Source of the DNA: Conchocele bisecta
Lineage: Eukaryota > Mollusca > Bivalvia > Lucinida > Thyasiridae
DNA: 64,000 nt
Direction of reading: 5' to 3'
Assembly (NCBI GenBank): GCA_029237695.1
Contig: CM055275.1
Location: forward strand, 86,850,433 to 86,914,432
Position 1 is the stretch's first letter. Each line of letters begins with the position of its first letter. Both the position numbers and the translations under genes were made by a program. Below are positions 55,138 to 63,810 of the stretch, piece by piece. The notes below the pieces were generated by a model. That model did no database searches and was not told the DNA's origin. It saw only the letters and a list, made by a program, of their open reading frames with translations.

Positions 55138-56126
55138 TACCAAACTATCGGTTCGCCTAACGCGCATGCTAGCGAACACATACTACAGCCCCCGCGGCTA
55201 CTGGAAGGGACTCGCGGCTATCAAGAACCTCGCGGCAGCGACCAAGATTTCAGAAAACGCTGTCAAGGAATGGCTCAAGAAGCAGGCCCGCGCCTCACAA
55301 TATTCCGCGCCCGAAATTCGACGTGCCGGTGCCGAACGAAGTCCACCAAGCAGACCTCCTATTTCTCCCTCACGATCGCGTCGGTCGCAAGACGTACAAG
55401 TACGCACTGACAATCGTTGACGTAGCGAGTCGTTATAAGGAGGCTGAGCCGTTGGCCACTAAAGAGTCTAAAGAGGTGGCCGAGGCTCTTTCCCGATTAT
55501 ATAAGAGGAGTCCTCTCAATTGGCCAAATCTTCTCCAGGTCGATCCAGGCCGCGAGTTCATGGGCGCGGTCTCTCACCTATTGACTAAGCACGACGTTTC
55601 TGTCAGACGTGGCCGCGTCAACATCCACCGAGACCAGGGGATCGTGGAGCGCTTCAATAGAACCCTGGCTGAGAGACTGTTCGGTCACCAATACGCCAAA
55701 GAACTTGTAGACCCTCATTCGCGATCGACCGAGTGGGTGGCCAGACTGCCCGCCGTGGTCTCCGCACTGAACGGAGAGGTGACCAGATTGATCGATAAGA
55801 AGCGTGTAGATGCCATCAAAAGCAAGCCCTCTGCCGTCTCGCGCGGGCGACCCGTTGGTTTAGAGGAGCAGCAATCGCCGATTGCGCTTCCATCGGACGT
55901 TGACGTCAGGTACCTCTATCAACCGGGAGAGCTCGAAGGTGGTCGCCGCCGCGCGACTGATCCCGTGTGGTATCTCAATGTATATCATCTAGATCGATCT
56001 ATTACCAAACCTGATGAGCCCGTGCTCTACTATTTGGCTGATGGTCCATCTCGCGGGTTTGTTCGTGAAGAACTTCTTATGGTACCTTCTGACACCCAGC
56101 TACCCCCGGATCGTCAGAGTCTTTAG
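55118..56126 (+). pseudogene. Retrovirus-type integrase (rve) of the Polinton, one frameshift
   Basis: N-terminal helical domain in the first frame (YYSPRGYWKGLAAIKNLAAA, then KISENAVKEWLKKQA). The frame changes between about 55275 and 55300. The rve core follows: first D in VHQADLLFLPHD, second D in LQVDPGREFMGA, E in GIVERFNRTL about 35 residues later, which is the D,D-35-E spacing. The C-terminal region has a chromo/SH3-like tail (VWYLNVYHLDRSI...GPSRGFVREELL). The enzyme inserts the element into host DNA. The core alone is intact as a 267-residue frame, but the N-terminal domain is disconnected. It converges with the polymerase gene, with a 14-bp gap. Confidence 0.88.
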
Positions 56127-56140
56127 TATTCTCCCCTTTT

Positions 56141-58504
56141 TTAGAGTCCTTTTTTTTTTTTTACCTGTCCTATAGCCTCGGTGTGTACCCCGTCTTCCAT
56201 CACTCTCCTCTTGTCGTAGTACGCCGACAACCCCAACTTCTCCTGCTTGTACGTCTTCATCACCCCGTTAACCATTCGGAATCCCCTGTTCTCCGCCATA
56301 TCCTTACCCCCTTCGAGAGCACTCTTGTACCTTCCCCAAGTCAGATCGTTAGATCTCTTCGACATCCCCTTGGGCGAGTGCTTAGATTTTCCTTCACCGC
56401 TCACGTAGTAACACTTGCTGCACAGCGCGATAGCTCTATCCCCTTCGAATTCCAGCTTGAACAGTCCCGGAGTTCTGTTGCTCCATTTATCCCACGCCAA
56501 CCACTCGGCCTTCTCCATATTGAACTTTCTCTTCATCTTCTTTCTCACCACCTTCGCCAGCGTCTTCTCCGACAGCGCGAAGTACATGCTGTCGGTGTCC
56601 ATCTGTATAAGTTTGAAATCTGCTCGATCCACGTACTTGTCCAAGAAGTCGTAGTAGAACTCCAGCATCCGGAGCTTGGCCAACTGGTAGACCGCTATGC
56701 CACACTGAAACGGTCTGTTGATCACCACTCGAGTCTTCCTGCTCGATATCTCGTAAGCCTCCCCAATCTCTTCCAGGTCTTCGAACCACGCCGACCTCAG
56801 TGCCCGGTCGACAGTCTTCTCATCCTTCGTATATGTGGTGTTCACGTGTCTCTCTTGGGCCTCTATCAGCTTGCCACAGCACGCGTTGCCAACCAGTTTG
56901 AATATCTCCGCCAACACCGCCTTGCTCTTGTCGACGTCCCCCGTCCGTCTGGCGGCAGTGACCTCTTCCACGAACCATTGAAACGGTTTGCCGGGCGTGT
57001 AGTCTATCACCCTATGCACCGCCTTGACGACCAGACCGTGCTCCAGATACCACTTTAGCAGCGGGGAGTATATGATCATCTTCTTGGCAGGTAGGGCCCC
57101 AACGAGCTTTCTCTGCCCTTCGACCCTAGTCCTCCCGGTCCTGGCCAGGTAGTCCTTCATGTGCTGCGGCACCTCGGTCTCATCGACTTCTCGATTAACG
57201 AACAGCGGAGACATTTCAGAGAACTTTTCTCTCAACGTTTCCAGGACCTCTATATCCAACTCCGCAAATCCGAACCACTCCTCACTCCTGACCTTCCTCA
57301 CGAAACGGTCTGTATACGCCTGTCTTTCCGGGTCGTCACACGTCCATATCTGCTCCTCACCGCACGGCATGTCCTTCGACAGAGTAGATAGGTACAGAGC
57401 ATTGGCATCGTACCCCAGCACCGCCTTGCACATCTTCTCCTCCCGACTCCCCACCTGACCCTTGATCGTTGACCTTCCAGCCTCGGCGTATCTGGAGAAT
57501 ACTATGGATGGACCACCGACCAATCCCTGCTTCATCATCTCGTAAGTTTCAGACTTCGGCGACCATAACTCGGGCGTGTCCGCCTTCCCATCGATCGTCC
57601 CACGAAGTAGGTACTGAAGGGAAACACCGGGCAGAGACACGGCATCCTTGAGTATATCCACACCTCTTCCCTTGTAGAACTCCGTCATTTTAGTCAGAGC
57701 CTCCAGGAATGGTCCTACATCCAAGTCGTTGTAGTGTCGCAACCATTCCTTGAACGTCTTCATCCCCTTTTCTCGGAATACCTTCTTACACTCTTTCCAC
57801 TCTGACAACGACAGTAGGAACTCACCCTTCAACTTCGAGTACCACTCGGGACAGTCGTACGCCTTAACCCACCGGTCGTACGTGGTACCGGGTCCTAGAT
57901 ACTGGATGATGTCGAGAAATCTAAACTCCGGGGTAAACAGAAACATCGTCGTGCTGGCTCTCTTTCCGACCATCACCTTATTCACGGTGGCCGCCAACTT
58001 CTCGACAAGGTACCGCTTGATGAGATTCAGGTCGTACCTGCTGCAGTTGAACCCCACCACCTGGACTTGGTCGATCCATGAGACGATCTTCTCTCGCTGA
58101 GGTTTCGACAGCATCTCTATGTCGGCCGGCAGATACTTCTTCCTAACCCCCTCCCTGATTGCATTGCCTCTCCTCTGCAGCTCGGTCACGAACTTCTCGA
58201 CCAGAGTGCCGGGATCTCGTTCGCAGATGTGTGTGATCCCCTCGTGCATCGTATCCCCCAACGACACCGATATAGGGACGTGCTCTACCTCGAAGGTCAG
58301 GTCTTTGGTGGGTCGCGTGGTTTTCAACTTGTCGAGATACGCCTCGAAGTCGTAGACTATCTGGTGACGGACGGACGGACGGACGGACGGACGGACGGAC
58401 GAGAGGCACCTTGTGCAGTCGATGTGTCCGTCGACACTGTGAGGTTGTACAATCTGTCTAAAAGGTAGTTGTGGGGTACCATTGAGCGTACAGACGAGAG
58501 GCAC
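56141..58504 (-). CDS. PolB: Protein-primed family B DNA polymerase (pPolB), N-terminally truncated
   Basis: 787 residues, uninterrupted. Exonuclease motifs: YDFEAYL (about 51-57), VGFNCSRYDLN (150-160), HYNDLD (257-262). Polymerase motifs: GGPSIVFSRY (330-339), YDANALYL in motif A (365-372), KLVGNACCGK in motif B (536-545), DTDS in motif C (636-639), then a lysine-rich YYVSGEGKSK...PKGMSKRS block. It replicates the element from a protein primer. Full-length relatives usually exceed 1000 residues, and the missing part is everything before the first exonuclease motif. The first ~46 residues come from the 95-bp duplicated sequence and a GGAC microsatellite that encodes SVRPSVRPSVR, so they are not native. 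The true upstream part and the right end of the element are absent. The C-terminus is a lysine run from an A-tract. Confidence 0.93.
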   Translation of the reverse strand: MPLVCTLNGTPQLPFRQIVQPHSVDGHIDCTRCLSSVRPSVRPSVRHQIVYDFEAYLDKLKTTRPTKDLTFEVEHVPISVSLGDTMHEGITHICERDPGTLVEKFVTELQRRGNAIREGVRKKYLPADIEMLSKPQREKIVSWIDQVQVVGFNCSRYDLNLIKRYLVEKLAATVNKVMVGKRASTTMFLFTPEFRFLDIIQYLGPGTTYDRWVKAYDCPEWYSKLKGEFLLSLSEWKECKKVFREKGMKTFKEWLRHYNDLDVGPFLEALTKMTEFYKGRGVDILKDAVSLPGVSLQYLLRGTIDGKADTPELWSPKSETYEMMKQGLVGGPSIVFSRYAEAGRSTIKGQVGSREEKMCKAVLGYDANALYLSTLSKDMPCGEEQIWTCDDPERQAYTDRFVRKVRSEEWFGFAELDIEVLETLREKFSEMSPLFVNREVDETEVPQHMKDYLARTGRTRVEGQRKLVGALPAKKMIIYSPLLKWYLEHGLVVKAVHRVIDYTPGKPFQWFVEEVTAARRTGDVDKSKAVLAEIFKLVGNACCGKLIEAQERHVNTTYTKDEKTVDRALRSAWFEDLEEIGEAYEISSRKTRVVINRPFQCGIAVYQLAKLRMLEFYYDFLDKYVDRADFKLIQMDTDSMYFALSEKTLAKVVRKKMKRKFNMEKAEWLAWDKWSNRTPGLFKLEFEGDRAIALCSKCYYVSGEGKSKHSPKGMSKRSNDLTWGRYKSALEGGKDMAENRGFRMVNGVMKTYKQEKLGLSAYYDKRRVMEDGVHTEAIGQVKKKKGL
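58366..58400. repeat. (GGAC)n microsatellite at polymerase break point
   Basis: About eight GGAC units. Being tetranucleotide, the run keeps the polymerase frame open in reverse sense as a repeating serine-valine-arginine-proline pattern. Confidence 0.85.
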
Positions 58505-58578
58505 CTTGTGCAGTCGATGTGTCCGTCGACACTGTGAGGTTATACAATCTGTCTAAAAGGTAGTTGTGGGGTACTCTT
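58401..58578. repeat. 95-bp tandem duplication at right end of element
   Basis: Two copies, starting at 58401 and 58496, of GAGAGGCACCTTGTGCAGTC through GGTAGTTGTGGGGTAC. They differ at one base (GTACAATC / ATACAATC) and at the end. Immediately right of this the sequence turns AT-rich. Confidence 0.85.
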
Positions 58579-58579
58579 A

Positions 58580-59032
58580 CGAGTGTCATTATGGGGTTCC
58601 TATCTACCCCGCAGTGCATGGACAGTTAACCCCCGACTTATATATGCATCCAAAATATTATTGAGAATGTCATTACGGAGACCTTACTCGGCATGCAGCC
58701 AATTCTTAAGTACTGCATAACAAGATGATCATTATGGGGGTTGTGCATTGTATATACCATACCCTATATGGTACAATGGTGGACGACCGTACTACGAGTC
58801 CAACCAATTCTGTTTGCCTTTATGCATGTTTTATAAGAGGCATATGGTCTTAAACTGTTCTGATTGATTGGTGATTTACAACCATAGACTTGTAGCTCCA
58901 GCCATTTAGACCTGGGAATACTTGAAGTGGGGCTCATTGCAGAACAGTAGTGAAATTAACCATTTCAACACCAAGTAACTACATCACTGGGGGTAAGGGG
59001 ATGCCGGTAACTGCAGATACTGGCATCATAAA
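58580..59032. other. Flank, no gene seen
   Basis: AT-rich sequence with a small palindrome TACCATACCCTATATGGTA near 58755. No Polinton-like frame continues here. Confidence 0.4.
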
Positions 59033-59051
59033 ATGGCGGACGGAACACGAG
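59033..59051 (+). CDS. Possible short first exon of a host gene
   Basis: ATAAAATGGCGGACGGAAC followed by an ideal donor GAG/GTGAGT at 59052. A start codon in good context with ATGGCGGAC just before a consensus splice donor is common in animal first exons. Only six codons, so it may be chance. Confidence 0.25.
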
Positions 59052-59095
59052 GTGAGTTGAATCATCTCGAATGTTGATTGTTTACGCTTTGTATA

Positions 59096-59390
59096 TGTTA
59101 TGACATTCAGCATTTAGCTCAGTATTCATATGATTGTTATACGCTTACATGTCCCAAATATTGCTTATTTCGCTGTTATCGACGTTTGTAATTTTGCCGA
59201 TGATGCACGTAACCGAGAGCCGACATTACGGTGATGACGATATTTTCTAGATTCTCAGTTACCAGCATCATTGACAAAATTTCAAACGTCGATAACAGCG
59301 GAATAAGCAATATTTGGGATATATATACGCATGAGAATCATTGTCTGTATGAATATTGAGTTTACCGCTGAATGTCATAACAAAGCTTTA
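59096..59390. repeat. ~290-bp palindromic element
   Basis: Arms TGTTATGACATTCAGC...CCCAAATATTGCTTATTTCG...TGTTATCGACGTTTG pair with CAAACGTCGATAACAGCGGA ... GCTGAATGTCATAACA. A fold-back transposon. Confidence 0.85.
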
Positions 59391-59646
59391 AAAAATCGGT
59401 GGAATAATACAAAACTTATGATAAAAACAATACCAGAGTTCAACTTGAATACCAGCGCTGACCCCAACCTCTCATTTCAAAGTTGAAAATGTTAGCAGAC
59501 AAAGAATGTTAATTATTGTTACTATCGAACATACATTATGGACTGGAATATATTATACATAAATGTTTTTCGCTTTACTTTTATTTCAATTCAAACAACA
59601 AATAGAGAAAGTAACTAGAAAGGTCGGTAAAACCATAGAGTATCAT

Positions 59647-59771
59647 TTAGGAGATAACGTCATTGTATTTGAAGATTTGCCGACGACAATCGGCGAATTG
59701 ACGTTTATTTGCGACCATCAATTCAAAGATTGACGTCAGCAAATCTTCAAATACAATGACGTTATCTCCAT
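59647..59771. repeat. Perfect 31-bp-arm palindrome
   Basis: Arms starting GGAGATAACGTCATTGTATT and ending AATACAATGACGTTATCTCC, with inner GACGACAATCGGCGAATTGA loop sequence. Confidence 0.85.
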
Positions 59772-59854
59772 TCTAATGCAACTGGTAAATATGACATCAA
59801 AATCAAATTTTAAGAAGTCGTAAATAACGACAGCGCATGCGTTGTAATTTTTTT

Positions 59855-59920
59855 TTTTAATGGTGTTTAACGGCCTATCAACATCTAAGGTCATTTAAGG
59901 CTGGGTCATCGAGGTCGAAA
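59855..59920 (-). mobile_element. SINE-like retroposon 3' end, cut by gap
   Basis: Minus-strand copy of the family: TGGTGTTTAACGGCCTATCA then TAAGGTCATTTAAGGC. It runs directly into the N gap. Confidence 0.65.
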
Positions 59921-60420
59921 NNNNNNNNNNNNNNNNNNNNNNNNNNNNNNNNNNNNNNNNNNNNNNNNNNNNNNNNNNNNNNNNNNNNNNNNNNNNNNNN
60001 NNNNNNNNNNNNNNNNNNNNNNNNNNNNNNNNNNNNNNNNNNNNNNNNNNNNNNNNNNNNNNNNNNNNNNNNNNNNNNNNNNNNNNNNNNNNNNNNNNNN
60101 NNNNNNNNNNNNNNNNNNNNNNNNNNNNNNNNNNNNNNNNNNNNNNNNNNNNNNNNNNNNNNNNNNNNNNNNNNNNNNNNNNNNNNNNNNNNNNNNNNNN
60201 NNNNNNNNNNNNNNNNNNNNNNNNNNNNNNNNNNNNNNNNNNNNNNNNNNNNNNNNNNNNNNNNNNNNNNNNNNNNNNNNNNNNNNNNNNNNNNNNNNNN
60301 NNNNNNNNNNNNNNNNNNNNNNNNNNNNNNNNNNNNNNNNNNNNNNNNNNNNNNNNNNNNNNNNNNNNNNNNNNNNNNNNNNNNNNNNNNNNNNNNNNNN
60401 NNNNNNNNNNNNNNNNNNNN
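59921..60420. other. Assembly gap (500 N)
   Basis: Exactly 500 unknown bases, a conventional placeholder length. The true distance is unknown. Apparent open frames across it are artefacts. Confidence 0.99.
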
Positions 60421-61010
60421 CCCTCCATCTACACCAAACCGCTGGTCGGATCGACTTCAAATTTTGCATGCCGATTCGGATCAAGTGTGAGCAGAGACTC
60501 AGAGATTTTCAGATATCTTTTTATGCTACTTTCCACGAAAACGGAAGAGACGTCATACATCCTATAACTTCCTTATTTTCCAACCGATTTCAAGAATTCA
60601 TTTTGCATTGGAAAGCTGACAAAATTCTCTATCTCAGACTCGCTGACAGTTTTCGGCTATCTGCTCAAATAAAAGAGCTATATGCATTTGAAGTTGAAAA
60701 ATGTACATACTTTTCAACGATTTTGCCGAATTTCGGCTGATAACGGGTGGTCTTTACAAACGTTTTCCAATTTGTACAGTACTGTCAGCAACATAATTTC
60801 TTGCCAGGGTGATAGGGGAGTGTCAGCCGCATGAAAGATGATAATTTTCAGAGCTATATCTTGACTACTTACGGCTCTATTCGATGTCAAAGATGAACGT
60901 ATTTTTTCAAGTTTTCAAATAGAGCAAACGGATGTGACGTCAGCTTCGTTATTTATCATTCGATTTCAATTGTTTTTGCTGTAGTCGATATTTCAGTCAT
61001 TTAGCTAAAT
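60421..61010. other. No gene seen
   Basis: Moderately AT-rich. The open frame at 60468-60740 lacks recognisable motifs and a splice context. Confidence 0.4.
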
Positions 61011-61011
61011 C

Positions 61012-61082
61012 TTTGGCTGAGGATCGAACCCGGTATCCCTCGCTCCGAGTCCATCGCTCTACCTCTAAGCTAACCGGCCCCA
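61012..61082 (-). repeat. tRNA-like sequence (SINE head or tRNA pseudogene)
   Basis: Reverse strand reads GGGGCCGGTTAGCTTAGAGG with an A box (TAGCTTAGAGGTAGAGCG). A B box follows (GGTTCGATCC). The acceptor stem ends do not pair, so it is not a functional tRNA gene. Confidence 0.6.
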
Positions 61083-61964
61083 CATCGGTGTGATGATGCG
61101 AACACAATAATGTTGGACTGTTCATTCTAAAACTTCAGAAATTCTTTTTGCAACCGATAGTTTACACCTTATGCTAAAGCTTAGTTACACATGAAATCAA
61201 TGTTTGAGGCTCAAACCGTTGATGCAGCTCAAGCTGCTCTAGTCTCTATTTATTTTTGTTTTAAAACAATTCAGTGATGGGAACTTGCCAGTGTCTTCAG
61301 TCAGCGAGTTCCAGTCTCTGACAGAACAGTGAACATGGTGAAGAAACGAGTTATAATAGAGACTTGTTCTTGATCGAACGGTCTGTAGGTTATCATAATT
61401 TCTCAGATTGTAATCATATGGTAATGAGTAGTGTCTGTTTCCGGCAGAGCGATATCTACAAGATAATTAGGTGATATTTCATTTTTAATTTTGTAAAAAA
61501 GTGACAATTTATGTGAGTAACGTCTGTTTTCTAATGTTTCGCAGCAAATTTCGGCATATAGTGCATCAATTGAAACTAGACGAGTTGCACCTGTAGCTAT
61601 ATGTACAGCTTCTATTTGAATTATTTCAACCGCGTCTTTCTCATATTGTGTACAATTATCCCGTACGTTATTCGCAAATTCTAGCAGTGGACTGATAAAT
61701 GAAAGATAAATTATGTCAAGACATTTCCTATCAAGTATGTATTTTAGTTTTCTCATACTGTATATTCTACGCCATGCCTTTCCAGTTATGTAATCTACAT
61801 GTTGATGTCATGTTCTTTCATTGTTTAAATATATACCAAGGTGTTTGTGGGTCTCAACTTCTGAGACATTAACGTTATTCATCAATATAGGAGAGTGGGC
61901 TAATCTATTACGTTTCCATCCGATTCAAAGTGCGTATTATTTTATAGTGTCCTTATTACGTAAC

Positions 61965-62165
61965 GGATTTTGATGAAATATGGCGCAACAAACGCGTCTT
62001 GTTAAGCTGCATTTGGTGGTCTCTGTACGTTGGCCCAAACGTATGTCGTTTTAGCGAAGAATCGATTTCTTCGCAAAAACGACATAAGTCTGTGGTGAGC
62101 TCCCTGGACGACCAAATACAGTTCATGAAGACGCGTTTGCTGCGCCATATTTCATCAAAATCCGT
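61965..62165. repeat. Palindromic element (ATGGCGCAACAAACGCGTCT)
   Basis: Ends GATTTTGATGAAATATGGCG / CGCCATATTTCATCAAAATC are inverted, and the centre is AAGAATCGATTTCTTCG-like. Inserted in the LINE relic. Confidence 0.8.
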
Positions 62166-62370
62166 TTCATATTAAGGAAAATATCAAATAATACTTTCTT
62201 TGGAGTGGGCAAAATTTCAATACTTTCAGCCACTGTTGTTGTGTTACCACGTGATCATGCACCTTGTAAGAAGTGATTCTGTTTTGTTTAGGATTAAAAG
62301 ACACAAGCCATTTATTGGACCAGTTGGTAATAATTTCAAGATCGGAATTAATATATCTAGATGTCATTTC

Positions 62371-62777
62371 GACGGCGTAAATTAACGGTATGGGTTCCTC
62401 CTTATAGGAATCACTATTTGCCTGGTTTGGCCCTCCGGTACGTTTTTATATTTGGCTCTTTTGCTACCTGGGAGTTGAATTGGGTTATTGCCCATTATAA
62501 AAGTAGTAAGATTATTACTGATCCTGCTGCTTTTGGGAGGGGCCAAGTGATTCTGGTGTGGCGAGGACCTGTCATCAGATCAGGATTATTCTGATTTCAG
62601 GGCTGAATATATAGTTTTGTTATTGTAAATAGTCAGTTCTGATTTTGGGATTTTCCCCCCATTTGTACATGTACTTGTACAGGCAATATATGGGATTTAG
62701 TACTAAACCCATTAACCCGGCCTTAAATGACCTTAGTTGTTGATAGGCCGTTAAACCCCAACAAACAAACAAACAAA
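62371..62777 (+). mobile_element. SINE-like retroposon with 14-bp target duplication
   Basis: CTAGATGTCATTTC lies immediately before (62357-62370) and after (62778-62791). The body matches 33380-33780 and the tail is (CAAA)n. It is inserted into the LINE relic, so it is younger than that. Confidence 0.85.
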
Positions 62778-62994
62778 CTAGATGTCATTTCCGGAGTTTC
62801 TACAATACTGTATGTTGAAGTATATGTCCGTGACAATATCATTTATATATAGGAGAAATAATAAAGGTCCAATGATAGAGCCTAGCGGGACACCGGCCCT
62901 AATGTGGTTCCAGTTAGAGGAGACGCCAGGCAACAAAGCCTTTGTTGACGATTACTAAGATAGTTTGAGAACCAGTCATGTACGTTGTTAGTAC

Positions 62995-63228
62995 AGTCGA
63001 ACCTTCCCGAACGGCCACCTCTCTACAACAACACCCTCTCTGTAACAACCGATATTTTATACAATGTTGCCAAAGCATGTTTTTGGTGAGAATTATCGAA
63101 GAAAATAAATAAACATCAGACGACAAAAAATAATTCAGCATTAACCTCCCTACAACAGCCACCTCTCTACAACAGCCAGTTGTGCGTCTTCCCATGGGTG
63201 GCTGTTGTAGAGAGGTTGCACTATAACA
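62995..63228. repeat. MITE with CCACCTCTCTACAACA ends
   Basis: Ends reading GAACGGCCACCTCTCTACAA and GGTGGCTGTTGTAGAGAGG are inverted. An interior AAGCATGTTTTTGGTGAGAA stretch relates it to the palindromes at 4866 and 31498. Confidence 0.7.
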
Positions 63229-63449
63229 CATGTAACTGTCAATTTTAGCAGCAGACCGGTATGTCAGACACGATCAAATGCTTTGCTGATATCACAAAAT
63301 AAAACGCTGACGTCTTTACCATCATATAATGCACGACAAAACGTATTATAAAGGAAGGTCGGTTTATTCACAGTTCAATCACCATGTACGAACCTATATT
63401 GTAAGGGTGTTAATATATTGTTGTCTTTAAAGTGATTGTACAGATACAG

Positions 63450-63695
63450 AGCTCCATATAAGCTTTGTGTCTAAAGTGTATTATACCCCCTGATTTCAAA
63501 ATCATTGCTTTTTGCAGCTCAAATAAGTGCATTTTTAACTTTGTGACAGTACATGTATTTTCACTTCACTACTCAATTTGAAAATCAATGCGTATTTGCA
63601 CATTGCTGTGCGTATTTCGTACACCCACTTTTGATAATCAATGCGTATTCAGCTAAAATAATTGCGTAAAATACACCTTATCTGTAGCTCTGCAG
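63450..63695. repeat. CTCCAGATAAG-family MITE
   Basis: Starts CAGAGCTCCATATAAGCTTT and ends CACCTTATCTGTAGCTCTG; inner AATCAATGCGTATT repeats as at 13050-13822. Confidence 0.75.
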
Positions 63696-63810
63696 ATATT
63701 TAAAAACTGCTCTTGTTTGTGTTGTTTGTGTTGTTTTTTATGTTATTTTCTAGCTTTGTGGACTGCAATTGACCGGTACACAATCGCCTCAGTTGCACGT
63801 TAGAGTACAT

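Larger units (their letters stand above)
43731..58580. mobile_element. Polinton/Maverick (adintovirus-like) element, right end truncated
   Basis: A cluster of about 16 genes on both strands with the diagnostic Polinton combination: protein-primed PolB, retrovirus-type integrase, packaging ATPase, double-jelly-roll major capsid and penton-like minor capsid. GC content is visibly higher than in the flanks and open frames are dense. The left limit is placed at a ~108-bp hairpin. The right limit is uncertain, because the polymerase frame ends in a microsatellite and a 95-bp duplication. No matching right terminal inverted repeat and no target duplication were found. No adenain-type protease was seen. 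At least six genes are broken, so the copy is a fossil or a poorly assembled one. Confidence 0.93.
61403..63345 (-). pseudogene. LINE ORF2 reverse-transcriptase relic, split by three insertions
   Basis: Reads right to left. YDGKDVSVLFCDISKAFDRV (near 63310-63250) is the RT block with the first catalytic aspartate. The next blocks are DWFSNYLSNRQQRL and GPLLFLLYINDI (62985-62835), then INSDLEIITNWSNKWLVSFN (62350-62290), then a C-terminal part with LSFISPLLEFANNVRDNCTQ and ETLENRRYSHKLSLFYKI (61756-61403). These follow the order of jockey/CR1-type RTs. Insertions lie at 62995-63228, 62371-62777 and 61965-62165. Several stops are also present. Confidence 0.8.

Noticed and set aside
55118..56126. 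Integrase as part of an LTR retrotransposon or retrovirus
   Set aside because: No gag, protease, RT or LTR nearby. It is paired with a protein-primed polymerase and capsid genes, the Polinton arrangement.
56183..57058. 291-codon plus-strand frame opposite the polymerase
   Set aside because: Antisense shadow of a strongly conserved polymerase; composition follows from the opposite-strand codons.
59895..60484. Two long minus-strand frames of mostly unknown residues
   Set aside because: They run through the 500-N gap and carry no information.
61012..61082. Functional tRNA gene
   Set aside because: A and B boxes are present, but the acceptor and anticodon stems do not pair properly.
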